Origin: Paracyclopina nana
Taxonomy: Eukaryota > Arthropoda > Copepoda > Cyclopoida > Cyclopettidae
DNA length: 64,000 bases
Assembly (NCBI GenBank): GCA_019096065.1
Contig: JAGUCH010000006.1
Coordinates: 5,910,001 to 5,974,000 of the forward strand
Direction of reading: 5' to 3'
The notes under the pieces are model-generated. The model saw only the letters and a program-made list of their open reading frames with translations. It ran no database searches and was not told the DNA's origin. Shown here one piece after another: positions 34,401-47,000 of the stretch. The first letter of the stretch is position 1; the number at the start of each line of letters is the position of its first letter. Both the position numbers and the translations under genes were made by a program.

Positions 34401-36666
34401 AGAGGTAGCTTTGTTGACAATTTCACAGCCTTTGGCTGCATTTTCATAGTCAGGATCACCAGGATGCAAATGTTTGATATAATTATCCAAGAAGAGGTGG
34501 TACTTCATCAGCCTTTGAGTGGGCTTCAAAAAGTAGGAGGCCAAATTCATATTTTGGCAGATTGGATTCTTCTGGAAATCTTCCACAGCTTTCTTGAATT
34601 TTGGATACTTCACCTGAAGCATTTCAAACAGGTTTCGATTGCTTTCATATTTTTCAGTGTAGGTTCCATAGATTTTCAAAAAGTCTCCATTTTTGACAAA
34701 AATGTCTGCTATCACTTCAGATTGGTGCCAATGGACTAGTCTCTCTCTCATCAGCATACTCAATTGGTGACTAAATGTAAGCAATGTATCCATGTTGCAA
34801 AATATGAGCTCAAATTGGTCTTGTGGCACAATTTCACTTTTGTGGCTGTTCAGTTTGGTAATGTAACCTTTGAAGTTGACTGACAGCATTTGCAAGTCAT
34901 TGTGAAATGACTGCTCAGTGCTCAGCATTTCCCGAGCTACTAAGTAGGCTTTTGAAAAATTGCTGACTTCACTGAGATCTGGCAATGGGTCATCAGTTGA
35001 GGCTGCTGAGTCTGACATTGCTGAGCTACTGAAAGCTGAGTCTTGGCTGATTTGACTGAGTCTTTTGGCCTCTTCGCTGTCCTGGTTGATCACAATGATT
35101 TCTGGCCTTTTGTAGAAATTGGACTTGCTGTTCACCACTCTCTTGTTTCCACCTTTGCCCAAGGACATCAAGGATCTTTTGGCACGTTGAAAAGTGTCAA
35201 AAAAGGCTTCTTCAGACACATTTTGACTAGACTTGGTGGCTTCAGGTAATTGTTTGGTAATTTTGTGCACATTGCCAGTGGAGCTCCAGCTCTTGACCTT
35301 GTCTGCAAAGCAACAAGAGAGCAGCCTTAGATACAAAGTTAAGCACATTTTTACACATCAGCTGACTTATATAGTACACTAGCTGCTTAAATCCTCTCTA
35401 GTATACCTGCATACTACATGCATGTGTGTAAGAGTATTTAAGCCAGACAATGAGGCTTTCTATTGGCATGTGTGGAATAGAAATTCCTTCCAGAACATAC
35501 TGATTTGCTATGCGTATCAAAATACAGTTTTTCAGAATGTATTTGCCAATTGACGATGTTTTGCTGTGAACTGCAATTTTTTGGCAAAAAATTGCCCCCA
35601 AATCAAATATCAAGTTGATGAGACTTGCTCATCTCCCTTCAAGTTGCTTTTCAGTCCACCAAACTGAAAATGAAGTCGATTTTTTGCTACTATTATCGTC
35701 TCTCAGTTTCCTTCAAAGGAGTTCCTTAATTCAAAAAAAATATTTTTTTTTGTCTCACTTGCAATTGGAGTGTCTTCCATGATTTCCTCACATGAACTCA
35801 ACTGATGATTGGAGGTGAGAGATGATGATGATGATGAAGACCAAGAGGAGCAGCTGTTGTTGTCTGCCTCATCTGGACAAGTTTTATTATCTTGCTGACT
35901 TGAACTGGCTGTTGTAGTAGTTGTTGTACTTGAAGATGAAGTAGAAGAAGGCGTAGTTACTGAAGAGTCCAAGGCCAATTGCTCAGCATCTTCCACTCCC
36001 TCTTGTGAAGATAGCTCCACTTTGGTGCATTCAATCTTGCTCTCCAATGGCCTCAAATAATGGTGCTTTCCCACAGTTGTAAGGCCCTGAAACAACAGTC
36101 TCTTATCAGTTCACCCACAATAACAAATGCAATACACGCAATTGACATTAATACACTTAAATAATGCCTAAAGCAACTTTTTTGTGATGTTCACCTAATA
36201 TGGCTATTCTTGTATTTTTGGCCATATTTTAGGTTTTTGTTGGGAAATGCGATTTATGGTTTGTCTGTAACTTCTCAAAACTGAAATTGGACAATTTTGG
36301 AAGAAATTAAGTTTTGAGAATACTTAAAGGTACTTTACCTTAAAATAATACAATTTAATCAAAAATCAAGGCATTAAAATAAAAAAAGTTGATTTTCAGT
36401 TTTACTTTTAGAGCTCTTAGCTGACACTTAATAACACCGAATTATGACTTGTTCACCTTTTTGCCACTAGGTGGCAGCACCTGCTGGTGTTGCACCTGCT
36501 CTGGTTGTGATCCACTGCAGTTCTTCTCAATCATTTGGACTCGATTCCTCACCAGGGAAGACGTTTTATGAGCCTTTCGGGGCTCATTTGGATGCAGATT
36601 CAGTGACTTGGGTCTTCTTCCACACAATTCACTCGGTTTTGGAGGTAGGGGAGGTTTGGTAGCCAT
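31471..36666 (-). CDS. FGD-type Rho guanine nucleotide exchange factor (DH-PH-FYVE-PH), paralogue A
   Basis: Seven exons in gene order: 36457-36666, 35759-36086, 34312-35302, 33802-34056, 33218-33573, 32513-32796 and 31471-31632, totalling 861 residues. The N terminus begins MATKPPLPPKP, an SH3-binding Pro motif, and is followed by a Ser/Thr-rich acidic linker. The DH domain (about residues 297-495) catalyses nucleotide exchange on a Rho GTPase, Cdc42 in the known family. A first PH domain follows (about 505-605), then a FYVE zinc finger with WTPDGRVTMC and RKHHCRACG (about 625-700), which binds phosphatidylinositol 3-phosphate, and a second PH domain (about 725-855). The last exon was found by matching paralogue B and ends NTAQKWLEALHDAISG. 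Role inferred: linking membrane lipids to actin remodelling. Size resembles FGD1-FGD4. Confidence 0.88.
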
Positions 36667-39600
36667 ATTCTCTGGTCAGATGTGTCTTCAACATCAGCAG
36701 ACTTGAGAGCTCCTTATTGCTGCTGCTGCTGCTGTTCTTAGTATTATTGGTGGTGCACGCAAACGCAAAGCAGTTGATAATCATGCATGACTCACCTCTA
36801 CTAGAATTGCTGCATTGGCAAATTTTGTGACTACTTACCTCTTATCAGCTGACGCTATGCTTCCGCCTTCATTTAGACACCTCTTAAAATCTTGTTCAAA
36901 AATTTTTTTTTCTTCGAAAAAGTTAATTTTGAATTTTGTATTTATGAAGCTTTTTTTCTCAAAAAATTGAAAATGCTCCATTTTTAGCCTATTTTTGTAG
37001 GATTTTAATCATCAATTTAAGTAAGGTGTATTTTGATGAAACTAGCAAAATATTAATAGTTCATATTTCAGCTTTTTATAAAATACATAATTTTGAAGTG
37101 ACAAGATAAAAAAATGCCTTGGATAATAAATAAATGTAAAATGTTAGGGACAATAAAAAAACCCAGGCTAAACGCATAAAAAACTGAATAGCTTCAGCTA
37201 AAAGAAACTAAATAAAAAATTAGATTTTTCCCCAAAAAGTGCATAGGTTGTTGTTTTTGGCCAAAGTTTGGAGCGGCGCAACTAATTAAGGGTAAATCAC
37301 GCAACCTCACATTTCACATTTTCTCTATTGTTAAGCGGGTAATTAATGATCATTAGGCAAGTGACACGCAACCTATGAAAAAGCACCAAAATACTTACTA
37401 TCTGACAAAAGAAAACAGGAAAGAAAGCCCTCGTCGCATTCTTTAGCGCAATTCCTCCTGATGCAGAGACAAACATACTTTACTACATACGGCTTTGGCA
37501 GGACTCCAACCAAGCAGTTTCAGTTGAAATAAATATTCTAAGGAGGAGCAAATCGTGGATTTTAGGTAAGTTTACAATATTTATTGCACTTGCAAATATC
37601 TGCGCAGATTTTTTAAAGGTTCTCTCATTTTGGGCAGCCATATTTTTATTGTTTGAGGTTTTCCGTCAAATTGACCACAAATAGTTGCTACAATTGTTGC
37701 ATGTAAACTTGTTAAAAGATTTGAGGTACTATCAAATCAAGTAAGCGTAACGTCTAGCCAAATTACAAGGGATTTTTCAGAGTAATTATCCTGTTTTTCA
37801 ATCAGCACACAATTAATTTCCGATTTCCTCACAAGGCAAAAAAATGACTTCATGACTTGTGTTGAATTGTAACTTTTCCCTTGCTAATAGCTAAATTGTA
37901 AAAAATGTGGCGTTCATCTACTACACACTTGCTCCAAAAAGGCAGTTTTGACAAGTAATAGTTATTTTAAGCACAATAACAAAAAACACTTTTTGCTAAA
38001 TAGATTAAAACAAATATTTGCTGTAAAGATTAGAGAACAGCTTTTTGAAAAAAAAAGATTTTAAAGAATTGTTTCTGCTCAAAAAGCTTAATCAAGTAAT
38101 TTAGGCAAAAAAGAGATAAAGAAACAAGTCATTTTCTCTAATAAGCTAGCATTTCGCCAAAAGATCAAAAAATGTCTTTTTGTCAGAGTATCACAAAATG
38201 CCTTTTTGCCAAAATACTAAAAAATGTCCTTTTGCTAAATAGATTAAAATATCACATAACATTTCTAAAAAAAACTGTGTCAAAGAATTCTATGAAATAG
38301 AAAGCGTTGATACAGTCTAATTTCTCGTTGAGTAGATGAACACCACATCATATTGGTGGTGTGTTAACGCCATAAAATCTCGCAATTGTGCATGTGTGTG
38401 TATGTCAAAGGGGTGCGGCTGCCATGTTGATGACCCACAGAGGGCAACATTTGAATTTCCACTAGTAAACAAATAGTGGCCTTTTCACGCCTTTTTACCC
38501 CACTGTGAGCTAGTAGAAGAGTTCAATTCTATTTTCCCCTTGCTGTAATTGTGTAATGCTACATGTTTGACAGTTGTCACTGGGATTCCAAAGAGTTCAC
38601 TATGAGCACATATGAGAGTGTTTTTTGAGTTGATAATCCACTGTGGGCAGTTAGTGAGAGTGGGGTGTGCTTTGGGGGTCAATTTGCCCCATTGTGGGCC
38701 AGGTAAACCAGCATCTTGGGCTGCTGCAGGTTATGTGGCCTTGTCAAGAGATCTGAGCAGTGCAGTGTGGGAAATCAGCTGAATTTGAGCAGCAAATGTT
38801 CATCATTTCAATGATGGTCAAAAACAATGTGTGAACATTTTTGCTAGTGCAGAAATCAACAACTACTCACACACCACCCACGCCTACTCATCTGCATACT
38901 ACATACTACATTATATATATACCAAGTAAGACAAACACACATTTGCATTTTCTTGCCCTGTTCATCTGCACAACCTTCAATTATTTGGATTCACTTTCAG
39001 TTTTGAAAACTGAAAGTAAAATTATTTTTAGATCAGATAATTTACTTGTGAAAATGCAAGCAATGTTTAATGTTCATCTATTAAGAAGTTGTCAAAAATG
39101 AAATTCTTGTCTGCTGAAAAGAAATATTGTCAAAAATGACATAATTTCAAATATTGTGTCAAAAATGATATAATTGAAGAAAATTATGTTGTAAATGATA
39201 CCATAAAATGCGTTAAATTGTTGAGTCAAAAGTTAATAAACATTTCTACAAATCTTTATGTTATAATTTAGTAATTAAGTCAAATGAATGTATACATGAC
39301 CACCACATTAGTTCCTCACGCGTAGATTGGGTGAAAAATGGTTTCTGCCAGCCAAATGAGGATTGGCAGCTTTGTGTTGACGAGCTCTCAGTTTTGTTCC
39401 ACCAAGTTGAATTGTTTTTGCCAAAACTTGACTTCTTCAAAAGGCTGCTTGGTTATCTCAGTAATTTGAGCACAGCAAAAAGTGGAGCAGCTAATTGGCA
39501 CATTTGTCACACTTCTGCTTTTCAGTCTACACACACCATTCAAAAAATGTCACTCTCCCGTGAAACGAGTTTTTAATTGGAAAAGGCTCAATTAAAATTC

Positions 39601-42600
39601 TAAAAAAGCCCTAAACCAAGCTAAAATTCGAGAAAAGCTCGTAATTGAAGTGAAACTGAGTTTTGACGATATTTCAATATATGTCATAACAATAAGTAGC
39701 TAGCAAATATTTTGCTAACAAGACTCATCATTTCCAATCTTGCAAAGCAACTTTCAGTCCACCAAACTGAAATTGAAACCCCCATGAAAAAGTTTCTTCA
39801 CATCAAGATTTTTTATTTATATAAAGTTTCTTCGGTATTTTTTTTTCTGTCCTTGAATTTTGTTTGGTTCTGCTACTGATGAATAGAAAAATTGACCAAA
39901 ACGATCAATCAGCTGTGACTGACGTAGTTAATTTTCAGTTATAGTGCTACATAAGTACAGCTAAGAGCTTGACATGCAATCACATCATTGGCAATGAATT
40001 TCGGTCATCGGATTTACTGTCACGATGCTCCCTACTTATTTACGTGTAGTAATCATAGCTCAAATTGGGCAAAGCTGACATGATTTCAATGCATATAAAG
40101 ATCCATCTTTTTGATTGACATAAGAACTTTCACTTTTAGATTGGCATTAATAATTTGAAATCACAACAACAAGTTTGCAGCGTCAGCAATTTTTCCTTGA
40201 GTGTCAATTTTTGCCAGCTTGCCAAGATTGAGGTGTAATTTTGCACAAGCAGCAAAACATCAAAGTGCACATCTCGAATTATCCACACACACTCAGAAAA
40301 TGCAAATGTTTGCAGCAAAGCATCAACCCCCTTTCTCCTGAGTCAATAAAAGTCAAGAATTCAGCAAATAGAAAATGAGCCATCAATCGTTGCCTAATGT
40401 TCATCTCACATAAAGTTATAAATCTTGACGTTAAATTACTTTTTCATTTGCAATTCAATTTCAGTTTCACCAACTGAAATCATGGTTGAAGTATTGTAAA
40501 TATTTCTCGTTAATTTCATATTTGATTGCAAGATATTGTTTTTTCAAAAAGCGGTTAACTTGAACTTAATTTGTATTTGATAAAACTAGCAATGTAACTT
40601 TTCTTTCATGAATTATTACAAAATCTTTCAAACCCATGATGATTATGAGTAAAAAATGTAAATGAGCGATATAAAAGATGGATTGATGAAAACATCCAAA
40701 AATGTTCAACTACCAGCTTTTTGAAAAATCTTCCTACAAAGAAATTTTGTACTTGAGCTCATAATTTCATCTGGAAGAATTGAACACAAAACTGAACAAG
40801 AGCAATCGTTACTCATTGGCCGTTTTGTCGATCTGCTATAGTTTTTTCTATCTAGTATTTACACAAGTTGCGGCAAAAACTAATTAGAAAAGGGTGATGT
40901 AAATGAATAGCGTATTATGTTGCCAAAAATGCCAAAAACTTGGCAAACAGCCAATAAGTCAGCACTGAGCTTCAATTGGCCACTGCACTGTATTTTAACA
41001 CCCTGTGTTTTGGCAAGAAAAACAAATGTCTCGGAAGAAGGGGGTGCAATAGTACTATGATTACTATCCACACTGCTTGGGGTTTGAAGCTAAATACTTT
41101 TGCCAGATTCTCCAGGTATTGCATTGCACAGTGGGCAAAACTTCCTTTTTTCGACATAAGTACAAATGAGACTTGATTAGTTTTGTTCAGCTTTGTGCTC
41201 AATTCTTGCAAACCTAATTTTGCGTTCAAGTGAAGGATTTCTTTGCGCCAAGATTTTCCTCAAAGTTGGTAGATGAACATGGCTTGACGTGCACAGTGGG
41301 AAATGGAATCAGCGCGTCCAGATGAGCATTATTATTATTATTGAGAATAAAGTCTCAATAGCCGATGAAAAACAGTGAGCTCAGTCTGCATGACCGACTT
41401 CCTGTCAGGCAGCCAACTCAACCCCCTTGAGCTAAGAGAACACATAACACGAGAACTGCTTTACAAGCCACAAATCCATTTTGCTGCTGCTGCTGCTGCT
41501 GTTGATACTTAAACTCTAGCAGAAGCTAATTTTCTGGAAAGAACAACAACATAACCTTAATTCATAAACCTTAAAAATTAATTCAAACCAAGCATGAAAT
41601 TAATGAGATTGATTTGTGTTGACCCAACTTTGCTTAGGGTTGGAAAAACTGACATTGGAAATAAATGTTTGATTTTTAGAACTACTTTAGCACATGTGTT
41701 TTTGCTTAAGAGCATCATCACTCCCACATATGTTCAGAAGTTTCAAGTTTGCTTTTTTTTCACCTTTATTAAAAAAGGGATGCGTGACCAAAAGCCTTTT
41801 TGAATGCATTCTACAGGGAATGAGCATTGTATGCTATGCTGGTATGCTTTAGTATACCAATCCAGGTACTACACATTGTTATACGATGGCAATTTATAGT
41901 ACTTTGTACAATAGCTGTAGTATATTTGGTTTATTCCCCATATAGCACTCTGAATGTGTGACAGCACAAGTAGGCAATTGATTAATTTAGTCAATACTCT
42001 CATGTAATCAATAACACAAAGATGGTATCTAAAAAAATCCGAAATTTCCCCCCCTTAGCTCTTATGATGCTCCTCTATATAATTAACTATATACATAGCA
42101 CAGTAGATCGAGGGACAACAAGCATTAGATCATGAGATGTGGGGAGGTAAGCGTATTTTTACTATGTGCACACTGGGAAAATCTGGCTAAAATCCGTACA
42201 TAGCAAAGTCATCTTTCCTTTTGCTTTAAAGAAATGTTCAGCTAAAAAAATGTATTCCGGCGGTTTTTCAAATAAAGTAATCAATTAATTTCAATGAGAA
42301 TGATGAAGAGACTAGCTTTTTTGAAATTTTTCAAACTTTAAAAATGAAGAAAAAAAGATTGTTTTAAAAGGCCAAAAATCCTTAAAATTAAAATTGATCA
42401 AACGGTAGTTCAAGGAGAAATTTCCTAGCTAAGAAAAACATTTTTCAAAGGGAAGAAAAATGGCAGAAAAGCGAGGGTTTTAAACATGCTTTCCCCCACT
42501 GTGCAAGCCGCGCCAGGTATATGTACGCGCAAAAGCTGCACGGTGTAAACTGCAAGTACTGAGGGTAGTAGAACTTCATCATTCCGGCAAAAGCCCCGGA

Positions 42601-44061
42601 TTCGTGCACACTTGTCATACAGCTGAAATCGTGACAAAATGAAGAAGGATGTGAAGTAGCAGTGAATAAAAGTATATTTCGGTGAAAATGCACGAGTTGA
42701 TGATGGTCCACCGGAATAATGGGCGCAATTCAATAAAGATTTACGAGTCACCCTTGCACAGGGGCTCACAGCATGGATCTCCTGCCTTTCGAAGGAAAAA
42801 GAAACTCAAGCATATTAAAAGGTACCCCAACTTTATAGCCCATTGTATAAGCATCCACTGGGGAAGAAAAAACCATGCCACCCTTTGTGCAGAATTATAG
42901 TAATTGCAATTATGAGTGGAAAAACCTTCATATTTCACCATCACGTACTCAGCTTGAAATTACCAAGCTGAGCACACGTATGAGGAAAACTTAAGGTCAT
43001 CATATAACTTGGGTAATTCATGTGTTTACCTAACTTTCGCAGAAAAAAATACCATGTTTATGTAGGAAGGATTCAGCAAGTTTTTGCAGTTGTTACAATT
43101 TTTTTGACGTAACAGTTGATTAATTACAAATTAGTTTTCCATGAGACTGGATTACTTTCATCCTGATTTGTTTTCAAGTCTTGCTAATGAAATTGAGCAT
43201 TCACTGAAATCGTTTCTTCTTGTTCAGGTTTTCCCTTTATAGATGAACTTGGTTAAATTAAATTTCTGGCCCACACACACATTGAACTATTTAATTCAAA
43301 GTTATTCAAGCATGCATGATTTAAGAGGGAAAATATTGCTAAATGGTTGTTGTTGTTTGGCCTTGGGCTTTGTTATGACATCGATAATTGAAATCGGAAA
43401 CTGTGAACAAGACAAAAAAACTAGCCCTACATTAGCAAGGGTTTTTGAGAAACAACAAAGCCCCTTTGTCAATGCCCTTTTTTTGGAAATTGAGAAAAAG
43501 TGATGAGGCAATTTTGTTCAAGACTCTATATTGCATTAAAAAAGTGGCCAAAAAAGAAATTGGCACATTTATTATCATACAAGAGTGACTTTGCAGTTTT
43601 TTACAAGCTGCTTACATTGTGAAATCAAGTAATTGGATATCCATAAAGTAGCATGCAAATAAAAATTAAATAATTTCCCTGTAACATGAAATAAGGACAG
43701 GTGTGGGTAGCAGCAAAAAATCGAGTTTTATAAATCAAGATTGACGCCCTGTTCATCTATACCAGTAAAATATGATCGAACAGAAATATTTTACTTTTTC
43801 GCACAATCTCTTTTTCCAGCACTGCCAACAAATCAGAGTGATTTCAATCTGGTCACATTATAAGTTGAATTGCACCTAATTTGCTATTGCGTCAAAAAAT
43901 TGTAAAAAACGACCAAAATAAAATAAGGTTTCGCAGATGAACATGTCAAAATGTTAAGTGCACCCACTTGACTCGAATCAAGCCAAGTTTTGGCCCACAT
44001 CCCAATTTTGACCCCAGGGCTTTCTCTTTAATTTATCTTTTTTTTTCGCAGTGATAGCCAA
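36667..44061. other. Long noncoding interval between the two FGD-type genes
   Basis: These 7.4 kb separate two divergent start codons, so both promoters and any 5' untranslated exons lie here. The acceptor just before the paralogue B start codon (TTTTTTTCGCAG at 44052) shows that an upstream noncoding exon exists. Visible content: (CTG)n tracts at 36718-36735 and 41482-41502, about ten AGATGAAC-motif copies, three hairpins of the form TTTCAGT..ACTGAAA (38994, 39752, 40458) and an ATT tract at 41328-41342. No coding region is convincing. Confidence 0.55.
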
Positions 44062-47000
44062 ATGTCATCAGCTGCTGCTGCAGGGGCGGAAATTGCCCCT
44101 CCCCCTCGCACCAAAAGGGCCTCACTTCCTCGATGCTCAAAAGACACCATTTTGGAAGATGATGCCAAAGGCAGCCAAAACACCCCAAAAAAGCCGCCAA
44201 AGCCACCGAATATCATTACAACCAGTAAAATAATGTCAGCCCCGCCCACTACAAATACTAGCGTGGGAAAAATATCTCAAGATGCTGAGCACATCTACGA
44301 ATCTGTGGATTTTCCACGCCAACAACAAAGGCTGTCAGCTGAGGTCCAGTGCTGGCCTTGGCCTCCAAAACAAGGCCAAACTGGCAAACCTGTCAAATTG
44401 GCCAAATCCATTCAAAATGGATTCAGAAGTGTGAGCCTTGGTAGGGCAACTGAGCCTCCAAAATTTCATCAAAATCAGCCCAGAGGAGCAACCATTCTTC
44501 AAAGATTCTCCAGCTTTCGCAGGTTGGTTTGACATCATTTAAAATTAATTGCCAGAGGCACCTTAATCAATTTTGGTTTCCAGGTCACTCAACAGTAGCC
44601 GAGATAGGATGCAGATGACCGGGGCCGCAACTAATTCAACCAGAAGGGCTGATGACCCTGACTGGGTCTACTTCAGAGGATTTGGTGCCAAAAAGAGGGA
44701 AGATGTGTATGAAGACGGGGGGAGATCTCATATTAGCAAGGGAACCACTGTGCTCACGGTGCAACAGCCTTTGGACACACCTAGGCCCCCGCCAAGGCGA
44801 AAAAGGCCACAAAGACTAATAAAGGCTGAAGACAAGCCTGCTCTTCCACTGAGAAGAAGCCTTTCTTTCACTGATGCCCAGCACATAGCTCAAGCTGTCT
44901 ACGAAGGTAACTGTTTAAAAATCACAAATTCACTTATGAAAATTGTGAGAAAAGCAACTTTTTTTCTAAATCTGAAAGGGCTTGAAATTAATTAAAAAGC
45001 CCTTTCATAGGCTGGAAATGGGCTCAATTTAAAAATTGTGCAAAAAAATATTATTAAAAATGGGTAGTACTAAAAAAGGCCTTTTAAAAGAAAAATCGAT
45101 TTTACGCACAAAGTTTGAATGAAAACATGGCATTTTAAAATTCTTTTAAAAAAGTATGTTAATATTTAGCCATTTTTCTTACATATCTAATTGTAGGTGA
45201 TACCAAATTAATAGAGGAGTTATACCCCGATTTCCCACGGAGCGAGCCCATTTACGCAGTAGTGGACAAGAGCCGCAAAAGAAAGAGTATGGGCGGGTGC
45301 GAGGGCGTGGGCGTTGACCCGCCCTCACTGTTGCCCTCGCAACAGCTGCCCGTGCACGCCGAAGCTTCCCGCGAGTGCTCGTGCACGAGTAGCGCCAGCT
45401 CAACGAGCGCGCGCTCAAATTCCAGGTGGACTGAGGCTAAGCAACAACCGTCACAACTGAATAACATCAACACCAATAACAACACCACTCCTTCAGCAAC
45501 AGATGAAGTCACTTTCAACAACTCTGTCATGTTTGTCAGGCTCCAACCCGAACAACCCTTGGGTACAACCAAAGCAGGTACGAGATTTGCTAAGTATCTA
45601 TAAAGAAATCTTCAAGCTAGGATATTTGTTGCTTTGAAAAGCAAAATGATTTGCATGAAGGGAAACAAACTTGGAAGATTTCAATTGAGTCTCATTACTC
45701 TTTGAGTTGATTAGTTCACATTGAAAAAAAAACCCTATTGTTATGAATCGTGCTTTTTTCACAGCTCTTCCAGATTTGGTGAATGACTCGAATGGTGAAA
45801 TCGAGGCCAATGGAGTGATCATCGAGTGTCCTAAGGCCTCTAAGGCTTCAAAAGCCTCAACCTTGACCTTGGGCAGGACATGGCAGTCCAATGTGCACCC
45901 TTTTGCCCATAGGACTCAGCAGAGATACGCACTCAAGAATAACAATGTCTCAGTGACCTCGACCAAGGACTCGGTGACCTTGCTCAATAATGACAACCTC
46001 GATGACTCATTTGACCAGATTCTGAGGTCAGCAGACCACAGTTTGCACCAAGCTGAGTTCATCTTGTCCAACTTGGTAAGTCCATCATCTTCTTGAAGCA
46101 AGGCAATTTTAAATCCTCAAGCCAAGAGATTTGTTTCGTTCTCAAGCAATTTCATTATCAAAAAGTGAAAACAAATTAAGAAGATACCAATTGGATCTCA
46201 TCCATTGCCAAGTTGATTCGAACACATGCTTTGCCATAAAAAATAGCAATTAAAAATGCACTTTTTTTCAGCGCCAACGGTCACAGACATTACCTGCTCA
46301 TAAAACGACGGCCTCGGAGGACAGTGACAGCCTCGGCTCAGACATCGAGACCAACATACGGAAATTGGAAAAAACCCAAGCCAAAATCAACGCTGCCCTC
46401 GAGGCATTTAGGCACATCAAGGATGAAAAGTCCACAGCCTCGATGTCGAGGCCACTGGTCATCACAACGGCGTCAAGAACGGCCCCAGCCAAAATGCAAC
46501 AGACCTCGTCGTCAACAGCCTCAATGAGGAAAATCCTTCCAAGAAGGCACTCATTCAACAACCAAAGTGGGGACTCTTCGGCCTCAGTGAACACCTCAGC
46601 CTCAAACAAGAATTACGAGGCCGACTTTGAGGAGTCAGAAGAGTCCAAAGAGGCCAAAGATGGATCTTGGAGTGACTCCGAAAGTGGCTTTCTGCATCCT
46701 CCAATCAAGTCGAGGCTGAAAGGCCTCTTGGGCACATGGGGCCGAAAAAGTCGGCCTCATCGGCCTCTAGTGGCCTCGGTGTCGGAGCCAGTGCCCATTT
46801 TGCAGCCTCCAGTGGCCTCAGTGAGTGAATATGCAAGAAGAATAGAGTTATTGGCCAGTGACCTGTCCAATGGTGTAGCTACGGAGGCCGAGACGACCTT
46901 CAGAAAATCGGGCAGTCCGGCCTCATCAGGCTACTACACACCTCCAATGGCCTCGGCCTCGAAAAAGGCCAGCCCCAATTCTAGCCAAAGGAATAGTTCT

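Noticed and set aside
36464-36477. Near-perfect CTCF core CCACTAGGTGGCAG
   Set aside because: It lies within the first coding exon of FGD paralogue A and may be only codon sequence. It was left out of the CTCF-like count.
42425-42769. A 114-residue minus-strand open frame between the FGD genes
   Set aside because: It has no domain and no good splice signals, and the codon pattern looks random.
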